Notes under the pieces: model-generated | Seen by the model: only the letters and a program-made list of their open reading frames with translations | What the model was told of the DNA's origin: nothing | The model's database searches: none | Source: Zestosphaera sp. | Lineage (GTDB): Archaea > Thermoproteota > Thermoprotei_A > Sulfolobales > NBVN01 | Assembly (NCBI GenBank): GCA_038727705.1 | Contig: JAVYVJ010000002.1 | Span: 176,012 to 240,011, forward strand | Direction of reading: 5' to 3' | DNA length: 64,000 nt | Shown here: in pieces, positions 34,558 through 42,775 of the stretch | How positions within the stretch are numbered: the stretch's first letter is position 1 | How the letters are laid out: each line of letters begins with the position of its first letter | Position numbers and translations under genes: made by a program

Positions 34558-35013
34558 TTGGGCGAGTGGCCCAGAGTGGCTGTGGGTGCCGTAGTGCTCA
34601 GAGACGGTAATGAGATCCTCTTGATTAAGAGGAGGTATCCTCCATCACCTAACTTGTGGTCAATACCTGGAGGACACATAGAAGCTGGTGAGCCCATCAT
34701 GACCGCATTATTCAGGGAGCTAGAGGAGGAGACATCCCTTAAAGCCAGCAAGGCAGAGCTCTTCGCCATCACTGAGTACATGCGTCTCAGAAGGGACTAC
34801 AGCATCAAATATCATTACGTGATACTCGACTACTTGATCAAGGACGCTGAAGGGGTGCCTAAATACAATGAGGAATCACTGGGGATAGGATTCTTCAAGT
34901 TCGACACGGCTTTGAAGCTGGAGCTGACAGACACGACTAAGGAGTTGATACGTTTAATCATCACTGAAGGACTCAGCGGCGTGAAACACATAATTAATGT
35001 AGTCTACGAATAG
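34558..35013 (+). CDS. Nudix hydrolase
   Basis: 151 residues with a complete Nudix box: GGHIEAGEP, then RELEEETSL (G-x5-E-x7-R-E-x2-E-E). It hydrolyses some nucleoside diphosphate derivative; the substrate is unknown. TTG 34558 is preferred since AGGTGGATC precedes it by 2-5 nt; GTG 34549 lies inside that site. The frame stays open for 57 codons after the TAG stop (see findings). Confidence 0.82.
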   Translation: MGEWPRVAVGAVVLRDGNEILLIKRRYPPSPNLWSIPGGHIEAGEPIMTALFRELEEETSLKASKAELFAITEYMRLRRDYSIKYHYVILDYLIKDAEGVPKYNEESLGIGFFKFDTALKLELTDTTKELIRLIITEGLSGVKHIINVVYE

Positions 35014-35252
35014 AAGAGATCCCCGATTACGATTGTCAGGATTTTCCGTGGGTTAGCCACCAACTCCCCCCATCCTGAAGAGGTGAAAGACTTCCTCCAA
35101 GTGATTCGGCAGTTCGTGACCTACTGCCGGTTGATGCATGTAGACGATGAACTTACGGACTTTCCATTGGAAGCAGAAGACATATAGCAAGGGCATTAAA
35201 GGCCATGTGGCATACGTCGGCTAAAAAGAGAATGTATTCACATCACACTCTC
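35014..35252. other. 239-bp region after the Nudix gene, open in the Nudix frame
   Basis: Holds no confirmed gene. In frame with the Nudix gene, 35014-35187 is open after its TAG stop and would encode EEVKDFLQVIRQFVTYCRL-like sequence with no ATG early on. A remnant gene tail or chance. Confidence 0.25.
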
Positions 35253-36554
35253 TTACGGATATATCCTTTCCCTCCATCTTGGGAAGGGTATCGCATCCCT
35301 TATGTGCTCTATGCCTGCCAGCCACATGACCAGCCTCTCAACGCCCAGTCCAAAGCCTGAGTGCGGTACACTTCCATATTTCCTCAGGTCTAGGTACCAT
35401 TCGTAGTCCTGATAGTTCAGACCCTCCGCGATTATCCTATTGTACAGCTTCTCATAATCGTCCTCCCTCTGAGACCCCCCTATGATCTCGCCGTAGCCCT
35501 CAGGGGCCAGCAGGTCGAAGCCAAGAACTACTTCAGGTCTCCTGGGGTCCTCCTTCATGTAGAATGCCTTTATGTGGCGCGGGAAGTGGGTTACGAAGAA
35601 CGGTCTGTCGAACTCCTCGGTCAAGGCCTTCTCCTCATCAGCGCCGTAGTCATCACCCCATTCAACGCTGAAGCCTCTACTTCTCAACCTCTCTATCGCC
35701 TCGTCATACGTTATCTTAGGATAGGGAGGGTGTAGGGCTGCCTCAAGTTTTGACGTGTCCCTGTTAAGTAGCTTCAACTCCTCCCTACGCTCCTCTAAAA
35801 TCCTTGACGTTGCGTAGCTCACTATCTCCTCGGCCACCCTCATCATGTCCTCCATATCATACCAGGCAGCCTCCACCTCCAAGTGCCAGTACTCACTCAG
35901 GTGTCTCCTGGTTCTGGACTTCTCCGCTCTGAAGGAGGGCGTTAACGCCCACACTTTATTCAGCGGGAATATCAATACCTCCAAGTAGAGTTGTGCCGAC
36001 TGCGATAGGTAGGCCGCCTTATCGAAGTACTTGACCTCGAACAGTGTGGCCCCACCCTCCACGGCAGAGCCCGTGAGTATCGGGGGTGTGGTCTCCCACC
36101 ACCCGTCCTTAACCAGCCAGTCCCTCAACGCTTGAATTACCGTGTGCTTAATCTTAAGCAGGGCGATCATCTGCCTGGACCTAAGCCATAGGTGTCTGAT
36201 GTTGAGCAGGTACTCGACATCCTCACCCCCCTTTATGGGGAAGGGCGGGGAGTACCCATACACGACCAGCCCTATGGCCACTATCTCCTTGCCTCCCGGA
36301 GCCCGCTCATCAACCCTCACACACCCCCTAACCTCCACGCTGGACTCCCTCGTCAGCTTCTCCACAGACTCCCAGTCGTCGCTTAAGTTACTCTTGTCGA
36401 AGACTACCTGAATGAAGCCCGAATGATCTCTAACCCACGCGAAGACCTTGCCGCCGACCTTGAAGATCCTGTGAACCCAGCCGCGAATAACTACCTCGGA
36501 CCCGTCGCCAGCCCTCTCAAGCACCTCGGACACGTCTGGAGTCCTCTCGAACAT
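35253..36554 (-). CDS. asnS: Asparaginyl-tRNA synthetase
   Basis: Class IIb synthetase, 433 residues. N-terminal OB fold (VVIRGWVHRIFKVGGKVFAWV), motif 2 FRAEKSRTRRHLSEYWHLEVE and motif 3 GFGLGVERLVMWLAG with the AsnRS ending RDAIPFPR. The motif-2 loop and RDAIPFPR distinguish it from AspRS. Contains an archaeal middle insertion around 240-290. ATG 36554 is preferred over TTG 36563. Presence of AsnRS means direct charging of tRNA-Asn is possible. Confidence 0.9.
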   Translation of the reverse strand: MFERTPDVSEVLERAGDGSEVVIRGWVHRIFKVGGKVFAWVRDHSGFIQVVFDKSNLSDDWESVEKLTRESSVEVRGCVRVDERAPGGKEIVAIGLVVYGYSPPFPIKGGEDVEYLLNIRHLWLRSRQMIALLKIKHTVIQALRDWLVKDGWWETTPPILTGSAVEGGATLFEVKYFDKAAYLSQSAQLYLEVLIFPLNKVWALTPSFRAEKSRTRRHLSEYWHLEVEAAWYDMEDMMRVAEEIVSYATSRILEERREELKLLNRDTSKLEAALHPPYPKITYDEAIERLRSRGFSVEWGDDYGADEEKALTEEFDRPFFVTHFPRHIKAFYMKEDPRRPEVVLGFDLLAPEGYGEIIGGSQREDDYEKLYNRIIAEGLNYQDYEWYLDLRKYGSVPHSGFGLGVERLVMWLAGIEHIRDAIPFPRWRERIYP

Positions 36555-36670
36555 AGTGCCCAACCTAACAACAAAATAGAGCTCGTAAATTAAATAGTTA
36601 ACGAGAGTCCCGGTAAAAACGTTACGCAGGCTGAGTGACGTTATTGGGGTTAAGTGTAAAAGAGGTTATG

Positions 36671-38248
36671 TCAAACTGGTATTAACCCGTGCTTCCTAGG
36701 CGGTGTCCTAACTCTAACTTCCCTCTTACCCAGCAGGTACTCGAGAGCCCTCACTAGTGTGGGGCGCGTCTCGGCGGGCTCTATAACGGAGTCTATATAC
36801 CCTCTAGCGGCCGCTATGTATGGATGGAGGAATTTATTCTTGTACTCCAGACTCAGCTTATTTAGGAGTTGCTGCCTCTCCTCAGGCGTTTTAGCCTTAG
36901 CTAGTTCAGACCTCCATATAATCTCTGCAGCCCCCTCAGCACCCATGACCGCTATCTCGGCCGTCGGCCACGCGGTTACGAAGTCCGCCCCCAAATGTCT
37001 GGAACTCATGGCTATGTAGGCGCCACCGTACGCTTTCCTAACTATGACTGTTAGCTTGGGCACGGTCGCCTCACTGTATGCGTAGAGCACCTTAGCCCCA
37101 TGCCTTATTATGCCGTTGTGTTCCTGATACGTGCCGGGTATGTAGCCGGGGACGTCGACGAACGTGATTATGGGTATGTTGAAGGCATTGAGTATCCTGA
37201 CGAACCTGGCTATCTTGTCGGAGGCGTTTATGTCCAGCGCACCGGTCAGGAACATCGGTTGATTGGCTATCACACCCACCACCCAGCCGTTGAGTCGAGC
37301 GAAGCCCGTTATCGCGTTTCTCGCATAGTCCCTGGACACTTCGAAGAATGTCCCCCTATCAAAAACGGCGTCGATGACATCATACATGTTGTAAGCTTTA
37401 AGTGGGTCTTCAGGAACTATCGTGTTCAACCTACCCTCAGCCCTACTGGGCGGGTCGTTGGTGACGATTCTTGGAGGCATCTCCATGTTGTTCGAGGGCA
37501 GGTAGCTGAGTAATCTCTTAATCAATTCTATGGCCTCCTTATCGTCCCTTGCTATGAAGTGTGCAACCCCGCTCTTAGTTACGTGGATGCGAGGTCCTCC
37601 TAACTCCTCCTCAGTAACCTCCTCACCTATGGCGGCCTTCACAACCCTGGGTCCCGTTATGAACATGTATGAGGTCTTGTCAACCATTATGACGAAATCC
37701 ATTAGGGCCGGCGAATATACTGCCCCCCCAGCGCAGGGCCCCATTATCACAGCTATCTGAGGGACCACGCCGGATGCCATGACGTTCATGTAAAATATAT
37801 CGCCGTAGCCCCTCAGGGAGTCCACACCCTCCTGGATTCTAGCACCCCCGGAGTCGTTGAGGAACACTATCGGCATGCCTGCCGACATGGCGTACTGCAT
37901 GGCCTTAACTATCTTGGACGCGTGCATCTCCCCTAAGGATCCGCCCATGAAGGTGAAGTCCTGAGCTATACCTACGGCAGGTCTTCCGCCGACTCTGCCT
38001 AAGGCCGTGACCACGCCATCACCGTACGCCTTCCTATCAGCCATGCCGAACTCGGTTGCTCTGTGTGTCACGAACATGTCGAACTCCAGCATAGTGTCCG
38101 GGTCGAATAGTAGCTCAAGCCTCTCCCTGGCAGTGAGTTTTCCCTTAGCGTGCTGGGCCTCAATAGCCTTCAGGCCTCCGCCTAAGCTCGCCTCCTCCCT
38201 CAGCTTCCTCAACTCAGCTATGTTAGGTGGTACAGACCCTCCTTCCAA
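36671..38248 (-). CDS. pccB: Acyl-CoA carboxyltransferase subunit (acetyl/propionyl-CoA carboxylase beta or methylmalonyl-CoA decarboxylase alpha)
   Basis: 525-residue carboxyltransferase with the two crotonase-like halves. Marks: GKLTARERLELLFDP, DFTFMGGSLGEMHASKI, LNDSGGARIQEGVDSL, ITFVDVPGYIPGTYQEHNGI and IVRKAYGGAYIAMSSRHLGAD. It transfers carboxyl groups between carboxybiotin and acyl-CoA. The biotin carrier gene is divergent 93 bp away, but no biotin carboxylase is in the window, so carboxylase and decarboxylase roles are both open. ATG start with GGAGGG nearby. Confidence 0.88.
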   Translation of the reverse strand: MEGGSVPPNIAELRKLREEASLGGGLKAIEAQHAKGKLTARERLELLFDPDTMLEFDMFVTHRATEFGMADRKAYGDGVVTALGRVGGRPAVGIAQDFTFMGGSLGEMHASKIVKAMQYAMSAGMPIVFLNDSGGARIQEGVDSLRGYGDIFYMNVMASGVVPQIAVIMGPCAGGAVYSPALMDFVIMVDKTSYMFITGPRVVKAAIGEEVTEEELGGPRIHVTKSGVAHFIARDDKEAIELIKRLLSYLPSNNMEMPPRIVTNDPPSRAEGRLNTIVPEDPLKAYNMYDVIDAVFDRGTFFEVSRDYARNAITGFARLNGWVVGVIANQPMFLTGALDINASDKIARFVRILNAFNIPIITFVDVPGYIPGTYQEHNGIIRHGAKVLYAYSEATVPKLTVIVRKAYGGAYIAMSSRHLGADFVTAWPTAEIAVMGAEGAAEIIWRSELAKAKTPEERQQLLNKLSLEYKNKFLHPYIAAARGYIDSVIEPAETRPTLVRALEYLLGKREVRVRTPPRKHGLIPV

Positions 38249-38341
38249 CTCAGACTCCCAAAGATAATATAGAAGGCATTAAAAAACTAGTTATCGCCTT
38301 TTTAAAGTTTGCCGATTCTTAACTATGGTGGTGTGGCGCGA

Positions 38342-38809
38342 TTGAGTAAGGCAATGTATGTGGTTGAGATCGGCGGCAGGAGGTACAGTGTTGAAGTCAA
38401 GGAGGGAGGGAATGGCGTCTACCATGTGAGGGTTAATGACAAGGACATAGTGGTTCGGGTCAGTGGAGAAGTTGAGGTCGCTCAGGAGGCTCATGAGGTA
38501 GTGCAGCCAGCAGCGGTCACCCCCGCGCCAGCAGTGCAGGAAAGCACCATGCCCATCCAGGTAGCTGAGGCCAGAGCGCCTGAAGTCCCTTCAGGAGCGG
38601 CTGTAGTTACCTCGGAGATCCCCGGCAAGATACTTAAGGTTCTCGCAAACGAAGGCTCGAGAGTGAGTCTAGGCGAGACTATAGTGACTATAGAGTCGAT
38701 GAAGATGGAGCTCGAGATTAAAGCCTCCAAGAGCGGCGTCGTCGAGAAGATTTTCGTGAAGCCCGGGGACACCGTTAATGTGGGAGATAAAATAGCGTTG
38801 ATTAAGTAG
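38342..38809 (+). CDS. Biotin carboxyl carrier protein
   Basis: 155 residues: N-terminal beta domain (YVVEIGGRRYSVEV), a Pro/Ala/Val-rich flexible linker (about 55-90), and a biotinyl domain with the biotin-site lysine in TIESMKMELEIKA. Partner of the carboxyltransferase encoded divergently. TTG 38342 fits the TATA-like TTTTTAAAG (38299-38307) and GGTGGT (38327-38332); ATG 38354 is also possible. The upstream ATG 38309 precedes the expected transcription start. Confidence 0.86.
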   Translation: MSKAMYVVEIGGRRYSVEVKEGGNGVYHVRVNDKDIVVRVSGEVEVAQEAHEVVQPAAVTPAPAVQESTMPIQVAEARAPEVPSGAAVVTSEIPGKILKVLANEGSRVSLGETIVTIESMKMELEIKASKSGVVEKIFVKPGDTVNVGDKIALIK

Positions 38810-38847
38810 GGGTCGCCACGCAAGTTCCACGCCTTAAGGAGTGAGCA

Positions 38848-38862
38848 CCTCCAGCATGGAGG
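38848..38862 (+). terminator. Hairpin after the biotin carrier gene
   Basis: CCTCCA-GCA-TGGAGG forms a 6-bp stem 38 bp after the stop, between convergent genes. Confidence 0.35.
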
Positions 38863-38902
38863 ATCTGTGTCCTCAGCTTGTGTTTTAAGCTTTAGTTGAA
38901 TG

Positions 38903-40051
38903 CTAAACCTCGTAGGAGTTGGAGAGCAACCACTCATTGCCGACGTAGACCTCCTTCAGGCCGGCTTCACGAGCAGCTTTAACGGCTTTGACGGCGTGGC
39001 TGTAGCTGGTTGTGGGCAGATCCCTCATCAGGTGGGTTGGGTGGAATGCCAACAGGACGTACGGTATCTCAGGATCCACCCCTGCCAGGTACTCTGCTAT
39101 GCCACTTACTTCGGTAATGTCTACGTAACCGGGCACTAGCAACGTACTCACCGTCAGGAGCGGAGGATCCCTCCGCGAACTCAACCCGCTGACCAGCCTG
39201 ACGTTGTTCTTGAGTCTCTCCACAGCCTTAACACCGTTGACCCCTGTCAACGCCTCATATACTTGAGGTGTCCACGCCTTCCAGTCTATCTTAACTATCC
39301 CGCCCGACTCCAGACTTAGGTTAGCGATCGTCTCCATTACCTTCGGATGCTGAAGCCCATTAGTCTCCCAGCAGATCCTCTTGACCTGACCCTCAGCCCT
39401 CCTCAGGATCTCCCTAGACGCCGCTATCGCGTAAGGTATGTGCGGCCCTGGGTCACCTCCAAAATAGCATATGCAGGATACGCGGTTGCTCAACGCCTCC
39501 TTCACTAGACCCTCCCTCGTGAACACCCTCCTAGACCTACCCCTTGAAGCTTCAGCCGCAAGTTCCTTATGCTCGTAGTTCTGGCAGAAGAGGCAGTCAA
39601 GCGAACAACCGCCGAAGAACACAGCCAGATTATAAAGACCTACCTCCACACCCCTAACTCTAGTATATCTCGGATAGCCCCTGCCAGTGTTCGCTGGGCA
39701 TACCGGAGCTGCTACGCAGTTGGTTGGATGCGGGTCGAGATACCAGAAGCCTAACGCGTTGCTGAGCCCAACTCTGAACTTTATGGAGTTGCCCTCATTA
39801 ACCCACAGACCGCAGAAACCCGCCTCACCATCCCTCAACACACATTCGTTCACGCAGAGCTGACACCTCACATAGGGGCCGTCACGGGTGCCGGGCACCG
39901 TGGGAGGCAAACCCAAACCAATCCTATACTTTTCATGCTTCGACCTAGCTACTTGAGGAACCTCCTCCTGAGTCCTGAGGCAATCAGCACAGACGGATAT
40001 GGAGGAACTTATGAGCGAGGAGTGCCTACCGCATACACTGCACCTACCCAT
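38903..40051 (-). CDS. Radical SAM protein, pyruvate formate-lyase-activase-like (AmmeMemoRadiSam type)
   Basis: 382 residues. A zinc knuckle starts the chain (CSVCG, CADC), then a second cysteine set (CQLCVNEC, FCGLW), and the radical SAM cluster motif GGCSLDCLFCQN (C-x3-C-x2-C) near residue 155. ICYFGGDPGPHIPYA and CWETNG follow as in activase-like enzymes. The layout resembles the archaeal AmrS group whose substrate is unsettled. ATG start. Monocistronic, with a 157-bp gap upstream. Confidence 0.82.
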   Translation of the reverse strand: MGRCSVCGRHSSLISSSISVCADCLRTQEEVPQVARSKHEKYRIGLGLPPTVPGTRDGPYVRCQLCVNECVLRDGEAGFCGLWVNEGNSIKFRVGLSNALGFWYLDPHPTNCVAAPVCPANTGRGYPRYTRVRGVEVGLYNLAVFFGGCSLDCLFCQNYEHKELAAEASRGRSRRVFTREGLVKEALSNRVSCICYFGGDPGPHIPYAIAASREILRRAEGQVKRICWETNGLQHPKVMETIANLSLESGGIVKIDWKAWTPQVYEALTGVNGVKAVERLKNNVRLVSGLSSRRDPPLLTVSTLLVPGYVDITEVSGIAEYLAGVDPEIPYVLLAFHPTHLMRDLPTTSYSHAVKAVKAAREAGLKEVYVGNEWLLSNSYEV

Positions 40052-40144
40052 AGCAAAGAGCCACCGGATTGCCCGTTCTTAACTGATCTTCAGAGATAAT
40101 AATTTTACGCCCGAAGGCTTCATCACCTACGGGAAAGGCGGGCC

Positions 40145-40160
40145 TCCATGTCCTCATGGA
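40145..40160. other. Perfect 6-bp hairpin with tetraloop
   Basis: TCCATG-TCCT-CATGGA lies between the radical SAM gene and the downstream end of the 90-residue gene at 40209. Could be a 3'-end structure of that gene (minus strand). Confidence 0.3.
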
Positions 40161-40208
40161 CGTTCTAACAGCAGATGCAGGTCGGTTAAAACCTGGGTAA
40201 TTTAACCT

Positions 40209-40481
40209 TCATCTATAGACTTCCGAGACAGCCTTCCTGATCTCAGGCGGGAGTGTGGCGTAGTCAACCTCGGCCTCCTTAACCCCCTCGAAGCCGCCTA
40301 ACCCAAGCAAGTCCCACTCCTTCTCCTCCTCACCGACTCTATAGGAACCCTTTAAAGTCTTGTGAACTACTACGAAGCTCTTACCGTCAGGAGCTCTGAA
40401 GTGCTCCACAACTACTTTCTCCCCGCCCTTCCTAACCAGGTATATCGACTGCCTCTGAGCCCTCAGCACCCTCCACACCAA
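40209..40481 (-). CDS. Small conserved-looking hypothetical protein
   Basis: 90 residues, mostly beta-strand then a short helix; begins VWRVLRAQRQSIYLVRKGGE. The family is not recognised. A TATA-like CTTAAATAC at about 40500-40508 (minus strand) predicts transcription start near the first codons, so a leaderless TTG 40481 or GTG 40478 is likely. Coding is supported by codon use. Confidence 0.5.
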   Translation of the reverse strand: MVWRVLRAQRQSIYLVRKGGEKVVVEHFRAPDGKSFVVVHKTLKGSYRVGEEEKEWDLLGLGGFEGVKEAEVDYATLPPEIRKAVSEVYR

Positions 40482-40545
40482 ACATTAACAGTGGAGCAAG
40501 GTATTTAAGTTTAGTCGTTGCGGTCGACAGTATTTAGGTAGCGAC

Positions 40546-41280
40546 TCACTGCTGTTTAGTCTCATCCAGCCTGCCGACTTGGACTTGCTCGAATATCTTC
40601 GACAAGACGGCGTCGTTTATTTCGTAAACCACTTTAGCGACTTTCACGACGTAGTCGTCCGGCGGTGTTGATTTAGGTATCCCTATCTCGAGGGAGAGGA
40701 GTTGCTTCCTGATTTCCTTTTCGACCTTATTCTTTATGATGCCGTGGGAGATCTCATCAGCCATCTTAACAGAGATGACGAATTTGGTGAACCTCCTTAT
40801 GGCGTCACCGTGTTCTGGAAATGCTTGATATGTCTTATTCAGGACCTTCACAACGTTTTCGAACGGTTCGAAGTCTAGGTAATATAGGGTTAGCGCATAC
40901 CTCAGAACTCTTGTCAGGTATGACTCGTCAACGTTGCCGGCGACGAGCTGAACCTCCTCACGCGTAGATTCGACCGGAGCATTACTGGAGAGTAGCAGGT
41001 ACGTATCCTCATACGACAGCTCTTTATGGAAGACCTTACCCACCAACTCTCTGAACTCGCTGTTCATCCCTAAACCCCTAGTAGCTACGACATAGAGGCT
41101 TATCATCTCCTTCTCGTATATGTCCTCAGGTTTTGAAGCCCCTCTGAAGGGTTCCACCCCAACACTCTCTAAGTACTTCTTAACCAGCTGAATAGCTAGC
41201 TCCCTACTTGGGTTCTCACTGCCTATCAGGTCGCTCAAGGTGTTGACATACGCCTTAACCCTCCTCCTCTTCGCGATCAA
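40546..41280 (-). CDS. Crenarchaeal conserved protein, DUF2192-like
   Basis: 244 residues, highly helical, starting AKRRRVKAYVNTLSDLI. It resembles DUF2192, a crenarchaeal family without known function. No cysteine motif or membrane segment. ATG start after a stretch of GTG-rich leader (GGGTGATTTAATTG). Confidence 0.6.
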   Translation of the reverse strand: MIAKRRRVKAYVNTLSDLIGSENPSRELAIQLVKKYLESVGVEPFRGASKPEDIYEKEMISLYVVATRGLGMNSEFRELVGKVFHKELSYEDTYLLLSSNAPVESTREEVQLVAGNVDESYLTRVLRYALTLYYLDFEPFENVVKVLNKTYQAFPEHGDAIRRFTKFVISVKMADEISHGIIKNKVEKEIRKQLLSLEIGIPKSTPPDDYVVKVAKVVYEINDAVLSKIFEQVQVGRLDETKQQ

Positions 41281-41373
41281 TTAAATCACCCACTCAACCA
41301 GCACCTGATAACTATATCAAGACGGTCAATTAAAGCTAAGAGTCACGGCTTGGAACCCGTTCATCTAGGCAGA

Positions 41374-42306
41374 CTAAGCCCTATTCAAGGGCCTGCACGT
41401 CGTCAGAGATTCTATCACCGACTCAGGATCGTCTAGACTGACCAGCACGAACCGCCTCTCGAGATCCAGATGCAGCAGTCCATCAGCCTTAATCACCGTT
41501 CCTGAGGGGAGTTCCGTCAGCCTAGCACGGTACGTGAGCAGATACGCTTTCAAGCCCTCATGTAGGTGGGGTCTTAACAACTCCACATCATATACTGCGG
41601 GAGTTTTGTACGTGGTGTTGAGGAGTTTCACCAACACATGCTCCCTGCGGGTGTGGTGGTACGGGCCGAGCACTCCCTCCTCACTACTGCAGTCAACAAC
41701 TCTTAACGTATACTTGACTTCTTTAAAGGTTCCTTGCGTTAATTTATTCATCAACAATTCCTCATGCATTACGCCGGGAAGTAACTCGCCGACCGCGGCG
41801 CTCTCCTCCACCGCTTCAGCCGCTGTAATGTTCTTAATCAGTCCCAACTCCCTCAGGGATTTGAGGCAGTCGTAGCTACTGAGACCGGTCTCAACACACA
41901 CTAGATCTATGTCTGAAGTCGCTGTGTGGTAACCTCCTAACAGACTGCCGCTCAATCCGCATTTAAGACCGCACTCACTGAGGAGTTCGGCCAGCTCAAG
42001 AGCTACATCGTAGAGTCGACTGGACCCCTTAACGATTTTTTCAAAGGCGGTGAGGGCCGTCAGGTACTCGAGAATTGCATTATGCGGAACCACGGGCACT
42101 GCTCTCCCAAACTCCGGCAGGAACCTCTCATAATGCCTGTAGTATCTCGATATGATTTCACGGGCCTCGTGCAACCTCTTCAGCTTCCTGCCCTCGAAGA
42201 TCCTTGGGACGGCCACCACACCATCAAGCGGATGGTGACAGCCCTTAACCACCCACAAACTGCCGTCAACAAGCCGGAGCTGATCCCCTTCCAGAGCAAC
42301 ACTCAT
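41374..42306 (-). CDS. Predicted nucleotidyltransferase-superfamily protein (COG1665-like), paralogue 2
   Basis: 310 residues. N-terminal beta segment SLWVVKGCHHPLDGVVAVPR parallels the IYVVVGNRHPP segment of the protein at 23018. The core GLSGSLLGGYHTATSDIDLVC is the G-S...D-x-D nucleotidyltransferase motif; the C-terminal part is beta-rich. Both copies lack an obvious third acidic ligand. ATG 42306 is preferred. It starts 12 bp after the stop of a winged-helix gene in the same direction, so regulator and enzyme are probably co-transcribed. Confidence 0.7.
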   Translation of the reverse strand: MSVALEGDQLRLVDGSLWVVKGCHHPLDGVVAVPRIFEGRKLKRLHEAREIISRYYRHYERFLPEFGRAVPVVPHNAILEYLTALTAFEKIVKGSSRLYDVALELAELLSECGLKCGLSGSLLGGYHTATSDIDLVCVETGLSSYDCLKSLRELGLIKNITAAEAVEESAAVGELLPGVMHEELLMNKLTQGTFKEVKYTLRVVDCSSEEGVLGPYHHTRREHVLVKLLNTTYKTPAVYDVELLRPHLHEGLKAYLLTYRARLTELPSGTVIKADGLLHLDLERRFVLVSLDDPESVIESLTTCRPLNRA

Positions 42307-42318
42307 TATTACGACCAA

Positions 42319-42585
42319 CTACTCTGACTTGACGGCCCCAACGGTGATGCCGGGACTCAACGTTTCGTTGTTGAGTCTGTTCCTGTTGATCTTGTAGATG
42401 TTGAATCTGCCTCTCCTCCTCCTGTAGAGGTTTATGTAACCTCTGTCGTTAAGTTGTTTCAGTAAGTGGGCAGCGACCTTACTGTTCACGTTGAACTTCC
42501 TTGAGAGCTTTCTGGCGTTCACGAAGGAGCCGCTGTATCTCCTTAACCACTCAACAACCTCATCTACATGGATCAAGACCACCAC
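42319..42585 (-). CDS. Winged-helix DNA-binding protein
   Basis: 88 residues: helix-turn-helix SFVNARKLSRKFNVNSKVAAHLLKQL followed by a beta wing (GYINLYRRRRGRFNIYKI) that is very basic. A transcription factor or replication-type winged helix. It forms an operon with the nucleotidyltransferase-like gene. Start uncertain within GTG-GTG-GTC-TTG at 42576-42585. Confidence 0.7.
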   Translation of the reverse strand: MVVLIHVDEVVEWLRRYSGSFVNARKLSRKFNVNSKVAAHLLKQLNDRGYINLYRRRRGRFNIYKINRNRLNNETLSPGITVGAVKSE

Positions 42586-42775
42586 ACCCTATTTTTGTCT
42601 AAGTCCTATTAAAGCATTAGACTAATTTAAATTTAACGTAGAACCCGCTACATACCTATGGACCTCATTCCCCAGCCCTAAAGGTAAAGCTTGCCTCAAT
42701 CATCAGGCCGGCCGCACTTTGCATTACTTTACATTAATAAGCGAGAGCCCTTAATTTAGTTTAGTGTGGAGTGCG

